Source: Gammaproteobacteria bacterium F7 (GTDB lineage Bacteria > Pseudomonadota > Gammaproteobacteria > Pseudomonadales > IMCC2047). From it: DNA of 50,858 nt. The stretch lies in assembly GCA_001593685.1 (NCBI GenBank), contig LUKI01000012.1, positions 1 to 50,858 on the forward strand, given 5' to 3'. Within the stretch, counting starts at the first letter, position 1. Every line of letters begins with the position of its first letter. The position numbers were made by a program, and so were the translations under genes. The notes under the pieces are model-generated. The model saw only the letters and a program-made list of their open reading frames with translations. It made no database searches and was not told where the DNA came from. Below are positions 1-12,332 of this stretch, piece after piece.

Positions 1-399
1 GTTCAGCGTTCTCAATTGAGCCATTGCTTCGGCCAATTGTACTGCTGCCATTGCATGGTCAATTTCTGAATTTTGCTCGGACATTGCTTGCTCAGCCATT
101 TTTTTGGCTTCCAGCGCTGCCGCTTCATTTACATCATCTGCACGTAAAGCTGTATCAGAAAGTACGCTCACCAGGTGAGGCTGTACTTCCACAAAACCGC
201 CGGAAGCATAAAAGATTTCTTCTTCGCCATTCTGGAGAATCAGACGAATTGGACCTGGCTTCAATTCTGTCAGCAAAGGCGTGTGACCGGGTGCAATACC
301 CAGGTCGCCCAATGCGCCAGCCACAATTACCATTTCTACCAGGCCAGAAAAAATCTTTTCTTCTGCGCTAACGATGTCACAGTGGACTGTCATAGCCAT
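1..399 (-). CDS. atpC: ATP synthase F1 epsilon subunit, 3' end cut off
   Basis: Epsilon is the small F1 central-stalk subunit that couples rotation to catalysis and can inhibit ATP hydrolysis. The 133 residues visible begin [19 protein letters not shown] and continue with the beta-sandwich signature [13 protein letters not shown] and then an Ala/Glu-rich C-terminal helical part. The family is about 140 residues, so only a few codons and the stop lie beyond base 1. The start ATG at 399 is in the usual place for the family; a second ATG lies two codons later. It is the last gene of the atp operon, 185 bases after atpD, and that gap shows no clear signal. Identification is firm. Confidence 0.93.
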   Translation of the reverse strand, partial: MAMTVHCDIVSAEEKIFSGLVEMVIVAGALGDLGIAPGHTPLLTELKPGPIRLILQNGEEEIFYASGGFVEVQPHLVSVLSDTALRADDVNEAAALEAKKMAEQAMSEQNSEIDHAMAAVQLAEAMAQLRTLN

Positions 400-584
400 A
401 GCCTAAACCTTTGAGTTTACGAGACCTTTAAATGAAACTGAGGCGAAATAAAAATGAGATAAAATTTTCCAGATTGAGGCGGGAAACGTAGTTAATAGCG
501 AGCTATAAACAAGTTTTCCAGCGAAAATATGGGGGATTTTAACCATTTTTATTCGTCATTGTTTCGTGTAAAGGTCTCTTTAGA

Positions 585-2036
<1,452 letters not shown>

Positions 2037-2060
2037 TTAAAATTCTTTCTGGCGACGGAC

Positions 2061-2921
2061 TTATACAGCTGCCGCGCCACTAACAATCTCAGACAGTTCC
2101 TGCGTAATCGCAGCCTGACGAGCTTTGTTATAAATCAATTGCAAGCCATCAATCATATCGCCCGCATTATCGGTCGCGCTCTTCATCGCGATCATACGTG
2201 CTGCTTGCTCACAGGCATTGTTTTCAACCACACCCTGGTAAACCTGTGACTCGATAAAACGTGTCAACAGACCTTCCAGCAAAGTTGCATCATCGGGCTC
2301 GTAGATATAATCCCAATGGCTGGACATCTCATCGTTTTCTTCTGGCTTCAACGGCAACAACTGCTGAACCGTCGGTTGCTGAGTCATGGTGTTTACAAAT
2401 TCGTTATAAACAACTGCCAGGTGATCAATGGTGCCCTCATCAAAGGCATCCAGCATAACCTTAACGGTACCAATCAGGTCATTAGCGCTAAAGTCATCAC
2501 CCAGGTTAGATTTTGCAGCAACCACGTTACCGCCGACGCTCTTGAAGAAGCTTGCTGCTTTTGCACCAATCAGGCACAGATCAACTTCAACACCTTGATC
2601 GTTATATTCCTTAGCTGCCTTCAGTGCTGTTTTGAACAGGTTAATATTCAAACCACCGCACAGACCGCGATCAGTAGAAACAATAATAAAACCAACGCGT
2701 TTAATATCACGAGCTTCAAGATACTGGTGACGGAACTCAGAAGTTGCATTGGCCAAGTGACCAACCACCTGACGAATACGTTCAGCATAGGGACGACCCA
2801 GTTCCATACGGTCCTGCGCTTTACGCATCTTACTCGCCGCTACCAACTGCATTGCACTGGTAATTTTCTGAGTGCTTTTAATACTCGAAATTTGAGTACG
2901 GATTTCTTTTCCGACTGCCAT
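2061..2921 (-). CDS. atpG: ATP synthase F1 gamma subunit (rotor shaft)
   Basis: Gamma is the central rotor shaft that turns inside the alpha3-beta3 ring. The 286-residue length equals that of typical proteobacterial gamma. The N-terminal helix reads [18 protein letters not shown] followed by [14 protein letters not shown], and the C-terminal helix contains [19 protein letters not shown]; together these form the conserved coiled coil. The middle segment with [11 protein letters not shown] is the Rossmann-like domain. It lies 81 bases before atpD and 103 after atpA, all co-directional. No abnormality is seen. Confidence 0.97.
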   Translation of the reverse strand: MAVGKEIRTQISSIKSTQKITSAMQLVAASKMRKAQDRMELGRPYAERIRQVVGHLANATSEFRHQYLEARDIKRVGFIIVSTDRGLCGGLNINLFKTALKAAKEYNDQGVEVDLCLIGAKAASFFKSVGGNVVAAKSNLGDDFSANDLIGTVKVMLDAFDEGTIDHLAVVYNEFVNTMTQQPTVQQLLPLKPEENDEMSSHWDYIYEPDDATLLEGLLTRFIESQVYQGVVENNACEQAARMIAMKSATDNAGDMIDGLQLIYNKARQAAITQELSEIVSGAAAV

Positions 2922-3024
2922 GAGCTATCTCAATTTTTTCGATTAACGTTCTTAATTAACTTACCGCTGAAAAGGTTAAACCCGAAACTTTAACGAAGTC
3001 CGGGTCTATCCATTTAGCTAGCGT

Positions 3025-4569
3025 CTACCAAGTTTGTGTGGAAACAAATTTTTCCAGACAAGCTTTAAATTTGCCTTCGATGTCGCTGTTCCAGTCACCA
3101 GATTCAGCGACTGAGTCAAGCAGATCACCGATTTCGCTTTTCGCGAAAGCCAGTAATGCATCTTCAAAATCACCAATTTTCGCAACTTCAACGTCTTTCA
3201 GGAAACCTTCATTAGATGCGTAAACCACCAGGCTCATCTCAGCGATGTTTTGTGGCGAGTACTGCTTCTGTTTCATCAGCTCCGTTACACGCTCACCATG
3301 ATCCAGCTGAGCTTTGGTCGCTTCGTCTAGATCAGACGCGAACTGGGAGAATGCCGCCAATTCACGATACTGCGCCAAAGAGGTACGAATACCACCGGAC
3401 AGTTTCTTAACAATCTTGCTTTGTGCAGAACCACCTACACGAGATACCGATACACCCGCGTTCATCGCTGGACGAATGCCGGCGTTAAACATGTCGGCTT
3501 CAAGGAAGATCTGACCATCGGTAATCGAAATTACGTTAGTTGGTACAAAGGCAGATACGTCACCCGCTTGAGTTTCAATTACTGGCAATGCAGTCAAAGA
3601 ACCTGTTTTACCTTTCACTTCACCGTTGGTGAAGTTTTCAACGTACTCTTCGTTTACACGTGCAGCACGTTCCAGCAGGCGAGAGTGGAGGTAGAATACG
3701 TCACCTGGGTAGGCTTCACGGCCTGGTGGACGACGCAGCAACAACGAAATTTGACGGTAAGCCCACGCTTGCTTAGTCAGATCATCATAGATGATCAGCG
3801 CGTCTTCACCGCGGTCACGGTAGTATTCACCCATGGAGCAGCCGGCAAATGGTGCCAGGAACTGCATCGATGCAGGATCAGATGCGTTAGCCGCAACAAC
3901 AGTCGTGTGACCCATTGCGCCATGCTCTTCAAGTTTACGTACAACCGCTGCAACAGAAGAAGCCTTCTGACCAACCGCTACGTAGATACACTTAACGCCT
4001 GTACCTTTCTGGTTAATGATGGCATCAATAGCTACCGCCGTTTTACCAATCTGACGGTCACCAATGATCAGCTCACGCTGGCCACGACCGATGGGTACCA
4101 TGGTATCAATTACTTTCAGACCGATCTGGACAGGTTGGTCAACCGACTTACGAGCAATTACACCCGGTGCAACTTTCTCAACAGCGTCTGTCAGTGCAGC
4201 GTTAACCGGGCCACGACCATCAATAGGCATACCCAAGGCGTTAACAACACGGCCTTCCAGCTCTGGGCCAACCGGTACTTCAAGGATACGACCCGTACAA
4301 CGAGCGGTCATGCCTTCAGACAGCTCCATGTAGTCGCCCAATACGATTGCACCAACCGAATCACGCTCAAGGTTAAGTGCCATACCGTATACGCCGCCAG
4401 GGAACTCAATCATTTCCCCGTACATCACGTCGGCCAGACCGTGGATACGAATTACACCATCAGATACATTTACGATAGTGCCTTCATTGCGAGCTTCAGA
4501 GGTCACATCAGCGCTTTCAATGCGCTGCTTGATGATCTCGCTGATCTCTGCAGGGTTCAGTTGTTGCAT
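3025..4569 (-). CDS. atpA: ATP synthase F1 alpha subunit
   Basis: Alpha alternates with beta in the F1 hexamer and carries the non-catalytic nucleotide sites and the arginine finger. At 514 residues it is full length. It starts [18 protein letters not shown], has the P-loop GDRQIGKT at about 170-177, and the C-terminal VSRVGGSAQ motif holding the arginine finger. It sits between atpH and atpG. Long open frames on the opposite strand across this gene (for example 3421-4584) are coding shadows and are not annotated. Confidence 0.97.
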   Translation of the reverse strand: MQQLNPAEISEIIKQRIESADVTSEARNEGTIVNVSDGVIRIHGLADVMYGEMIEFPGGVYGMALNLERDSVGAIVLGDYMELSEGMTARCTGRILEVPVGPELEGRVVNALGMPIDGRGPVNAALTDAVEKVAPGVIARKSVDQPVQIGLKVIDTMVPIGRGQRELIIGDRQIGKTAVAIDAIINQKGTGVKCIYVAVGQKASSVAAVVRKLEEHGAMGHTTVVAANASDPASMQFLAPFAGCSMGEYYRDRGEDALIIYDDLTKQAWAYRQISLLLRRPPGREAYPGDVFYLHSRLLERAARVNEEYVENFTNGEVKGKTGSLTALPVIETQAGDVSAFVPTNVISITDGQIFLEADMFNAGIRPAMNAGVSVSRVGGSAQSKIVKKLSGGIRTSLAQYRELAAFSQFASDLDEATKAQLDHGERVTELMKQKQYSPQNIAEMSLVVYASNEGFLKDVEVAKIGDFEDALLAFAKSEIGDLLDSVAESGDWNSDIEGKFKACLEKFVSTQTW

Positions 4570-4612
4570 GGTTATGCCTCTTAACCTGTATTAATTCTTT
4601 GCAATTTAATCG

Positions 4613-5149
4613 TTAGGAATTGACTGCTTCAGCAACTTTGGCCAACTTGCCACGCACTGAACTGTCGATTACCACATCGCCGGCACGGATAATTACACCA
4701 CCAATCAGGCTGTTATCCACTTCTGTTTCGATGCTAACGTCTTTCTGCCATTTGTTTTTCAGCGTTTCAGCCAGCTTACTTTGTTGCTCTGCTGTTAACT
4801 CAAACGCACTGGTGACCATCACGTCTACAGCCTGATCTTTTGCAGCCTTGAGCTCTTCAAACATCTCAGTAATCACAGGTAGTGCAGCTAAACGTTTATG
4901 TTCAGCCAGGTTAGATACAAAATTCTTTGCATCACTACCCAGATCGGTGCCACATACATCAACAAAAATCTGAGCCTTTTGCTCACTTGTTAATGACGGG
5001 TTTTCCAAAACGCTTTTCATGTCTTCATTGCTAGCGACGGCGGATGCCTGCGCCAGCATATCTGACCACTGCGTTAAAACGCCTTTCTCCTGAGCGTACT
5101 CAAATGCTGCTTTGGCATAGGGACGTGCTACTGTGCTGACTTCTGCCAT
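4613..5149 (-). CDS. atpH: ATP synthase F1 delta subunit
   Basis: Delta joins the top of F1 to the peripheral stalk (subunit b). At 178 residues it has the family length. The N-terminus TVARPYAKAAFEYAQEKG is the typical delta start, and the C-terminal segment DNSLIGGVIIRAGDVVIDSS followed by VRGKLAKVAE is the conserved delta C-terminal signature. It lies 32 bases after atpF and 43 before atpA, consistent with one transcript. No unusual feature is seen. Confidence 0.96.
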   Translation of the reverse strand: MAEVSTVARPYAKAAFEYAQEKGVLTQWSDMLAQASAVASNEDMKSVLENPSLTSEQKAQIFVDVCGTDLGSDAKNFVSNLAEHKRLAALPVITEMFEELKAAKDQAVDVMVTSAFELTAEQQSKLAETLKNKWQKDVSIETEVDNSLIGGVIIRAGDVVIDSSVRGKLAKVAEAVNS

Positions 5150-5181
5150 GGTACTTATTCCTATTAAAGCGGCCTATTCGC

Positions 5182-5652
5182 CTAAAGCTCTGACGCCAGC
5201 TTATCAAGCATGGCATTGTGTTCATCGGCATTTACCGTAGAACCCAGTACTTTCTCAGCGCCAGCAATCGCAACAGCTGCAACCTGTGTACGCAACTCTT
5301 CACGCGCACGGTTTGTATCCTGTTCGATTTCTGCCTGAGCAGCTGCCACTAAACGAGCACCTTCTTCACGGGCCTGCTCTTTAGCTTCATCAACCAGCTG
5401 AGCTGCGCGCTTGTTTGCCTGCTCGATAATTTCAGCACCTTGCTGTTTAGCTTCTGCTAGACGCTCAACAGCTTTTGCTTGAGCAAGCTCCAGATCATGC
5501 TCGGCACGATCAGCGGCGCTTAAGCCATCAGCAATTTTCTTTTTGCGTTCAGCCAGCGCGCTCGTAATCGGCGGCCAGACAAACTTCATGCAGAACCAAA
5601 CGAAGACAACAAAGGTCAACATCTGGCCTATCATGGTTGCATTAATATTCAC
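5182..5652 (-). CDS. atpF: ATP synthase Fo subunit b (peripheral stalk)
   Basis: Subunit b forms the dimeric outer stalk that holds F1 against the a subunit. The protein has 156 residues, like the Escherichia coli homologue. One N-terminal membrane segment (about residues 5-27, start [12 protein letters not shown]) is followed by a long charged Ala/Glu/Lys-rich helix with motifs such as [13 protein letters not shown], the expected right-handed coiled coil. There is a single b gene; no b' paralogue is present in the operon. It lies between atpE and atpH. Confidence 0.96.
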   Translation of the reverse strand: MNINATMIGQMLTFVVFVWFCMKFVWPPITSALAERKKKIADGLSAADRAEHDLELAQAKAVERLAEAKQQGAEIIEQANKRAAQLVDEAKEQAREEGARLVAAAQAEIEQDTNRAREELRTQVAAVAIAGAEKVLGSTVNADEHNAMLDKLASEL

Positions 5653-5701
5653 GCTGCACCTCGGACTTTTTGCTTAGTTTCAAGAATCTGTAAATTGAGT
5701 C

Positions 5702-5962
<261 letters not shown>

Positions 5963-5998
5963 TTAATGTTTAAAAGTTTATTTCTTGTAAAACGCTTT

Positions 5999-6868
<870 letters not shown>

Positions 6869-6911
6869 TTAGTTATCAATAACGTTTACTAGCTATTTGG
6901 CTTGTCGGATT

Positions 6912-7307
6912 TCATTTATAAATTTTCCGCTTCATTAGCAGCGGTGAAATCCAGTTAACGGCTTGGGCCGCAATAAATCCAACAAACAACAGTAAAATCT
7001 TTAGTTCCTCAAAGGCCACAAGCACAATGACGAACAGTAAGGTTGTGAGTAGCATTTTGGAAAACGCGCCCTGATATGCATCTCGAAGCAAATCACGAGC
7101 TGAATGCGAGTTTCCACGCTTAAAAAAACGCCATATAAATACGGCGTTACCCACCAGACAAATCAAACCACCCAACAACGCCGAAACCGCATGCGGGATA
7201 CCTATCACCAACAACACTGCACTTAACAGCAGTGTGACCCCAAACTGTAAAAGGGGTACCCAGTAGATCGATGAAGGGGAAAAGTTTGCTTTTCGTCTAT
7301 CAGTCAT
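6912..7307 (-). CDS. atpI: ATP synthase accessory protein I
   Basis: AtpI is a small inner-membrane protein, first in most proteobacterial atp operons, thought to help assemble the c ring. This protein has four hydrophobic segments (near WVPLLQFGVTLLLSAVLLV, AVSALLGGLICLVGNAVFI, LLTTLLFVIVLVAF and LLLFVGFIAAQAVNWI), matching the four-helix family. The start is uncertain. I chose ATG 7307 (MTDRRKAN, 131 residues), which has GGGA upstream. ATG 7328 and a TTG at 7358 are in frame but lack a ribosome site. Position and topology, more than sequence, support the name. Confidence 0.85.
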   Translation of the reverse strand: MTDRRKANFSPSSIYWVPLLQFGVTLLLSAVLLVIGIPHAVSALLGGLICLVGNAVFIWRFFKRGNSHSARDLLRDAYQGAFSKMLLTTLLFVIVLVAFEELKILLLFVGFIAAQAVNWISPLLMKRKIYK

Positions 7308-7388
7308 TTTGGCGTCATTCCCAGCCATAAACAGGCTTTTTTTATCTAAAGAAATCAACCAGAAAAACCACCCTTAAACTGGTCGCGA

Positions 7389-7417
7389 AGTATATAGAAA
7401 AAGGGATACCCGGGCAA
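7389..7417 (-). promoter_or_regulatory. Sigma-70 promoter of the atp operon
   Basis: Read on the minus strand, TTGCCC (7412-7417) and TATACT (7389-7394) are separated by exactly 17 bases. This lies about 80 bases upstream of the atpI start, which suits the promoter of the whole atpIBEFHAGDC operon. The rest of the gap between parB and atpI (7308-7579) shows no clear terminator. Confidence 0.65.
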
Positions 7418-7579
7418 GCTTTCTTTGGGCACTAAAAAGACTTCAATTTGTGCAGTGAACAAGGGATTTTGAAGATTAACATCAGGGTTTAATTTTTTAT
7501 AAAAACCACTGTTATCACAAGGACTTAAACATGGATAAGACTTACTAATATGGTTATTTAAAATACTAATCTCAGCTAG

Positions 7580-8446
7580 TCATTTTATATGGGAAAGAAT
7601 GCCGTCCAGCTCCTGGGTAGAACCATAACTAATGACCAGTTTTCCTTTGCCTTTTGCACCATGTTGAATGGTTACAGAAGAGCCCAGCTGCTCACTAAGT
7701 TTATGCTCCAAATGTTTAATGTCAGGATCAATTTTAGGGGTGACTTTTTCCTGCTCTTCAGCTGCCAGAATTTTACGCACCAGCGCTTCTGTTTGACGAA
7801 CTGATAACTGCTTTGATACTACCGTTTTAGCCGCTAATGATTGATCACCATCTTCCAGCGCCAGTAGCGCTCGAGCATGGCCCATATCCAAAGCCTTCTC
7901 ACTTAATAACACTTTAACATCATCATTGAGAGCCAACAGACGAATTAAGTTCGCTACCGCAGCACGGGATTTACCGACGGCATCGGCAGTTTGTTGCTGA
8001 GTTAAACCAAACTCCTCCTGCAGGCGATGAAGTGCAGCAGCTTCATCAATGGAGTTCAGGTTTTCACGTTGGATGTTTTCAATCAGCGCCATGGCAACAG
8101 CGCTTTCATCGGAAACATTTTTTACAATCGCAGGAATATCAGCTAATCCCGCTAACTGGGTTGCACGCCAGCGCCGCTCACCGGCAATAATTTCATAGCG
8201 TTTATCATCAATGGCACGCACCACAATAGGCTGCATGACACCCTGCGCTTTAATCGAGTCAGCTAGCTCCTGTAACGGAATCGGATCCATTTCACGGCGT
8301 GGCTGGTATTTGCCTCGTACAACCAGCTCAACCGGCAGCTGTACCAATTTTCCGTCTTCGGAGGCTGCCGCATCAGAACCTTTGGACTCCAGATTTCCCA
8401 ACAGGGCATCCAATCCTCGTCCCAAACCTCGTTTTTGCGCTGCCAT
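7580..8446 (-). CDS. parB: Chromosome-partitioning protein ParB (CTPase, parS-binding)
   Basis: ParB loads on parS sites near the origin and with ParA segregates the new origins. The protein has 288 residues. It starts with the ParA-contacting motif KRGLGRGLDALLG and has the CTP-binding ParB/Srx motif AGERRWRATQLAG, then ENIQRENLN, and a helix-turn-helix around LTQQQTADAVGKSRAAVANL. The C-terminal dimerisation domain follows. It is 37 bases downstream of parA, in the same operon. Two matching parS sites are present about 12-13 kb away in recF. Confidence 0.97.
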   Translation of the reverse strand: MAAQKRGLGRGLDALLGNLESKGSDAAASEDGKLVQLPVELVVRGKYQPRREMDPIPLQELADSIKAQGVMQPIVVRAIDDKRYEIIAGERRWRATQLAGLADIPAIVKNVSDESAVAMALIENIQRENLNSIDEAAALHRLQEEFGLTQQQTADAVGKSRAAVANLIRLLALNDDVKVLLSEKALDMGHARALLALEDGDQSLAAKTVVSKQLSVRQTEALVRKILAAEEQEKVTPKIDPDIKHLEHKLSEQLGSSVTIQHGAKGKGKLVISYGSTQELDGILSHIK

Positions 8447-8483
8447 GATGTATCTCGCTCGTAAAATTAATTCAGATTATTCG

Positions 8484-9263
8484 TTAACTGGCTCGCGCCG
8501 CTTTCTGTGACTTTCTCAATACTTCACCAGCCAATGCTAAATAGGACATCGCACCACGTGACCGCTTATCGTACACCAACGCTGGTAACCCAAAACTTGG
8601 CGCCTCGGCTAACCTAACATTTCTAGGAATCACGGTATCATAAACACGATCACCAAAATGTTGAATAAGCTGACTTGAAACATCGCGTGTCAGACTATTA
8701 CGCGGGTCATACATGGTGCGTAGCAAGCCTTCGATTTTCAGTCCGGGATTAGGGCCCTGCGTAATGCCGGTAATGGTGTTCATCAACGCCGATAAACCTT
8801 CCAGCGCATAATATTCGCACTGCATAGGTATAATGACACTATCAGCAGCCACCAAACCATTCACCGTCAACATACTCAACGAAGGCGGACAATCAATAAT
8901 AATATAATCGTAATCTTCAGCGACCTGTTTAAGCGCATCGCGTAAGCGGAATTCTTTATTATCCAACGTCAACAACTCAACTTCCGCAGCGGTTAAATCA
9001 CCATTAGCAGGCAACACATCATAACCGGCTTGCTCGGTACTAACGATGGCAGCTTTAACATCACAATAGCCAGTCAGTACATCATAAACAGATTGCTGCA
9101 GATCGTTTTTATCCACACCACTCCCCATGGTGGCATTGCCCTGTGGATCAAGATCAATCATTAATACGCGGCGTTTGATGGAATGCAGCGATGCAGCCAG
9201 ATTTACCGTAGTCGTCGTTTTACCGACACCACCTTTCTGATTGGTAATAGCAAAGATTCTCAC
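8484..9263 (-). CDS. parA: Chromosome-partitioning ATPase ParA (Soj)
   Basis: ParA is a deviant-Walker ATPase that binds DNA non-specifically as an ATP dimer and drives segregation of ParB-parS. The 259 residues begin MRIFAITNQKGGVGKTTTTV, holding the deviant P-loop KGGVGKTT with its signature lysine. DLDPQGNAT and IIDCPPSL are the other Walker motifs. The start is GTG 9263 with AGGAG five bases before it. It lies 11 bases after rsmG, so rsmG-parA-parB probably share a transcript. No plasmid-type N-terminal domain is present, so this is a chromosomal ParA. Confidence 0.97.
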   Translation of the reverse strand: MRIFAITNQKGGVGKTTTTVNLAASLHSIKRRVLMIDLDPQGNATMGSGVDKNDLQQSVYDVLTGYCDVKAAIVSTEQAGYDVLPANGDLTAAEVELLTLDNKEFRLRDALKQVAEDYDYIIIDCPPSLSMLTVNGLVAADSVIIPMQCEYYALEGLSALMNTITGITQGPNPGLKIEGLLRTMYDPRNSLTRDVSSQLIQHFGDRVYDTVIPRNVRLAEAPSFGLPALVYDKRSRGAMSYLALAGEVLRKSQKAARAS

Positions 9264-9274
9264 ACTGACTCCTA

Positions 9275-9913
9275 TTAAGCCTCAACCTGCTCAAACACTA
9301 CCAAGTGCCGCTCATCATCAAGCCCAGGCACCTGTAATTTATGAATATCCAATACTTTAAATTCGTCCGCCATGTCATCTATTTCCTGTTGTGGAAATTT
9401 ACCCTTCATGGCGTAGAACACACCACTGGTGGCACACAGATGTTGGGTAATATCAGAAAAACTCTGCAATGACGTAAAAGCTCTGGAGACAACAATGTCA
9501 AAACCAACCTCGGGGCGAAACAGTTCCACACGCGAATTAACTACGTCGACGTTTTTCAACCCCAACTCAATTTTAGCCTGCTGCATAAAACGGGTTTTCT
9601 TACCGTTACTATCGAGCAAAGTAAAATGACTATTAGGAAACATAATCGCTAAAGGAATACCAGGAATACCGGCGCCCGTACCCACATCAATGACTGATTG
9701 TGGCCCGCCCTGAAAATACTCCACCATGGTTAAACTATCCAGCAAATGGTAAGTCACCATCGCCAAAGGTTCACGCACTGCCGTCAGGTTATAGGCCTTG
9801 TTCCATTTTTGTAACAGGCCTACGTATTTCAGCAATAGTTTCTGCTGTTGTTCACTCAGCTCAATGCCCAGTGCCTGACTGCCTTTGATTAACTTCTCAG
9901 AAAGATCATCCAT
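9275..9913 (-). CDS. rsmG: 16S rRNA (guanine-527-N7) methyltransferase
   Basis: RsmG (GidB) uses S-adenosylmethionine to methylate G527 in the 530 loop of 16S rRNA; its loss is known to give low-level streptomycin resistance. The protein has 212 residues. The conserved KWNKAYNLTAVREP is near the N-terminus, followed by the SAM-binding motif VIDVGTGAGIPGIPLAI and the second conserved strand FTLLDSNGKKTRFM. Its ATG shares a base with the mnmG stop (TGATG), so the two are translationally coupled. Confidence 0.97.
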   Translation of the reverse strand: MDDLSEKLIKGSQALGIELSEQQQKLLLKYVGLLQKWNKAYNLTAVREPLAMVTYHLLDSLTMVEYFQGGPQSVIDVGTGAGIPGIPLAIMFPNSHFTLLDSNGKKTRFMQQAKIELGLKNVDVVNSRVELFRPEVGFDIVVSRAFTSLQSFSDITQHLCATSGVFYAMKGKFPQQEIDDMADEFKVLDIHKLQVPGLDDERHLVVFEQVEA

Positions 9914-11808
9914 CAGGCCGTCTTCACCAATACCGCGTCACGCTTCTTTAACTGAATTAACAGCAAAGACACCGCTGCAGGTGTGACCCCAGGAATACGG
10001 GATGCCGCCGCCAACGTTTCCGGTCGCAAGTCATTAAGCTTTTGTTTTACTTCGTTGGATAGGCCGGGAATATCATCGTAAACAAAATCCTCCGGCAAAC
10101 GTGTCATCTCATGGCGACGCAGACGTTCAATTTCATCCATCTGACGATTGATATAGCCTTCGTATTTCGCCTGGGTCACCACCTGCTCGGCGACTTCTTC
10201 ATCGTCGGAACCTTCACCCTTGAGATTTTTTACATCGGAATAATCCAGTTCAGGTCGTTTCAGCAGCGCCATCAGGCTGTATTCGTGCGCTAGTTTGGAA
10301 CCGAGTTTATCGGCTATCTGTTCAGCCTCAGGCGTACCGGGTTGCACCCAGGTTTCGGCAAGGCGCTGTTGTTCACTGGCTACCGCCTCACACTTTTCAT
10401 TAAAACGCGCCCAGCGCGCATCATCAACCAGCCCTAATTCACGTGCTTTTTCAGTTAATCGCAAATCGGCATTATCCTGGCGCAGCAATAGGCGGTATTC
10501 GGCACGGCTGGTGAACATACGATAGGGCTCTTGCGTGCCCAACGTAATCAAGTCATCCACCAATACACCTAAATAGGCTTCATCGCGACGCGGATGCCAG
10601 GCCTCTTTGCCCTGAGCTCGCAGCGACGCATTCAAACCGGCCAGCAAACCCTGCGCACCCGCTTCTTCATACCCCGTGGTGCCATTAATCTGGCCGGCAA
10701 AAAACAGCCCGTCGATAAACTTGGTTTCCAAGGTATGTTTTAAATCCTGCGGGTTGAAGAAATCATACTCGATGGCATAACCCGGGCGGGTAATGTGCGC
10801 GTTTTCAAAACCTTGAATCGAGCGCACCAACTCTAGCTGCACATCAAAGGGCAGGCTGGTGGAAATTCCATTGGGGTAGAGCTCGTGAGTGGTTAAGCCT
10901 TCCGGCTCAACAAAAATCTGGTGCGAATTTTTATCCGCATAACGGTGTACCTTGTCTTCAACCGACGGACAGTAGCGCGGCCCAACACCATCAATCACAC
11001 CCGTGTACATTGGCGAGCGATCTAAACCGGCACGGATAATATCGTGGGTTTTCTCATTGGTATGGGTAATAAAACAGCTGACCTGCTGTGGATGCATTTC
11101 ACGACTGCCCATGAAAGACATGATCGGCAAAGGCGTGTCTCCCGGCTGTTCCTGCATCACCGAAAAATCAACACTTCGGGCATCAATGCGAGGTGGGGTC
11201 CCGGTTTTTAGACGTTCAACACGAAAAGGTAACTCACGCAGACGTTTTGCTAATGCAATCGACGGCTGATCGCCGGCGCGGCCACCGCTGTGGTTTTCCA
11301 AACCAATATGAATAACACCTCCCAGGAAGGTACCGGTTGCTAACACCACCGTTGGTGCAAAGAAGCGTAAGCCCATTTGGGTCACAGCCCCCGTTACACG
11401 GTTATCGGTAATAATCAGGTCATCAACAGATTGCTGAAATATGGACAGGTTTTGCTGATTTTCCAGCGTTTCTCGAATGGCGGCTTTATAGAGCGCGCGA
11501 TCAGTCTGGGCTCGAGTCGCACGAACGGCAGGGCCTTTTCGGGAATTTAAGGTACGAAATTGAATGCCCGCCAAGTCAGTTGCCAAAGCCATGGCACCAC
11601 CCAGCGCATCAATTTCCTTTACTAAATGGCTTTTACCAATGCCACCAATCGCCGGGTTACAGGACATTTGCCCCAGCGTATCAACATTATGGGTTAATAG
11701 CAGGGTTTTTGAGCCCATACGTGCAGCGGCTAATGCCGCTTCCGTACCGGCATGGCCACCACCCACAACAATCACATCAAAACTTTGGGGGTAATCCACC
11801 ACTGTCAC
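9913..11808 (-). CDS. mnmG: tRNA U34 carboxymethylaminomethyl synthesis enzyme MnmG (GidA)
   Basis: MnmG is the FAD-dependent partner of MnmE in making cmnm5U34 in tRNA anticodons. The FAD-binding motif [14 protein letters not shown] is at the N-terminus, followed by [12 protein letters not shown], and later [17 protein letters not shown] and [16 protein letters not shown]; the C-terminal domain carries [14 protein letters not shown]. It has about 631 residues, normal length. The start is ambiguous: TTG 11811 and GTG 11808, 11802 and 11799 are all in frame with only weak ribosome sites; I chose GTG 11808. It is first in the mnmG-rsmG-parA-parB run. The candidate oriC lies directly upstream, as in E. 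coli. Confidence 0.96.
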   Translation of the reverse strand: MTVVDYPQSFDVIVVGGGHAGTEAALAAARMGSKTLLLTHNVDTLGQMSCNPAIGGIGKSHLVKEIDALGGAMALATDLAGIQFRTLNSRKGPAVRATRAQTDRALYKAAIRETLENQQNLSIFQQSVDDLIITDNRVTGAVTQMGLRFFAPTVVLATGTFLGGVIHIGLENHSGGRAGDQPSIALAKRLRELPFRVERLKTGTPPRIDARSVDFSVMQEQPGDTPLPIMSFMGSREMHPQQVSCFITHTNEKTHDIIRAGLDRSPMYTGVIDGVGPRYCPSVEDKVHRYADKNSHQIFVEPEGLTTHELYPNGISTSLPFDVQLELVRSIQGFENAHITRPGYAIEYDFFNPQDLKHTLETKFIDGLFFAGQINGTTGYEEAGAQGLLAGLNASLRAQGKEAWHPRRDEAYLGVLVDDLITLGTQEPYRMFTSRAEYRLLLRQDNADLRLTEKARELGLVDDARWARFNEKCEAVASEQQRLAETWVQPGTPEAEQIADKLGSKLAHEYSLMALLKRPELDYSDVKNLKGEGSDDEEVAEQVVTQAKYEGYINRQMDEIERLRRHEMTRLPEDFVYDDIPGLSNEVKQKLNDLRPETLAAASRIPGVTPAAVSLLLIQLKKRDAVLVKTA

Positions 11809-11975
11809 CAAGGCTTAATAGCCGTCTTATGAATAGGGAGCCCAGTATAATGATTCAACCCCAAAAGAAAAGCTGACAAAAAGTCTCTTCAAGGTCAGAA
11901 GGGCAGTAATAATTATATTAAGTTTTTTATATATAAAAGATGTTTATTACTGTTACTACTAGTAAACCGCTTTTT

Positions 11976-11984
11976 TGTGGATAA
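11976..11984 (-). promoter_or_regulatory. DnaA box 1 (consensus)
   Basis: Perfect TTATCCACA on the minus strand, closest of the three to the AT-rich tract and therefore a candidate for the anchoring box at the unwinding element. Confidence 0.7.
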
Positions 11985-12108
11985 ACCTATTATTACTTTT
12001 GATTACAGAAGTTTAGACGCTTTAAAAAGCTGTGATTAAATTGTCATTTAACTAACCGTAAGTTGATCGTAACTTGTGTAAGAAAGTGTGACTTGTGCAC
12101 AGGTGATT

Positions 12109-12117
12109 TTATCCACA
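12109..12117 (+). promoter_or_regulatory. DnaA box 2 (consensus)
   Basis: Perfect TTATCCACA on the plus strand, 46 bases from the third box in the same orientation. A weaker related nonamer (TTGTGCACA) lies just upstream. Confidence 0.7.
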
Positions 12118-12154
12118 GATTTCAGGCGGTTTTCTACAGGTGGTTATGTTCAGT

Positions 12155-12163
12155 TTATCCACA
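12155..12163 (+). promoter_or_regulatory. DnaA box 3 (consensus)
   Basis: Perfect TTATCCACA on the plus strand. A further AT-rich stretch (about 12166-12190) follows it. Confidence 0.7.
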
Positions 12164-12332
12164 GAGAAAAAAGTTAATTATTTTTAAAGCTTCTTGGAGA
12201 AAAAGAGTATTTTGGAAGAAGGAAGGGCCGATTATTTACTTTGTAAGGATGAGATTCGGAAATTGAGACAAAGACTATTAAGGGCTTAATAGCTAAAAAA
12301 TATTTTCTGAATATTAATAATTAAGGATATTT

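Larger units (their letters stand above)
11880..12190. other. oriC: Candidate chromosomal replication origin (oriC)
   Basis: This 521-base gap between mnmG and the next gene (11812-12332) has no supportable coding frame. It contains three perfect TTATCCACA DnaA boxes (11976-11984 minus, 12109-12117 plus, 12155-12163 plus) plus looser matches. Left of them is a very AT-rich tract at about 11908-11950 that could be the unwinding element. By chance fewer than one such nonamer is expected in the whole window, so the cluster is meaningful. Position next to mnmG matches oriC in enterics. Only one GATC is seen, so Dam/SeqA control is not suggested. The rpmH-dnaA gap is the alternative origin site. 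Confidence 0.6.

Noticed and set aside
3421-4584. A 387-codon open frame antisense to atpA
   Set aside because: It mirrors the codon structure of atpA, has no family resemblance and no ribosome site; it is a shadow frame. The same applies to many long antisense frames across atpG, trkA, hemF and cbiX.
9109-9117. A perfect DnaA box inside parA (and another inside cbiX near 46038)
   Set aside because: Each is isolated within a coding sequence without an AT-rich tract or other boxes; chance occurrence is plausible, so they are not called origin sites.
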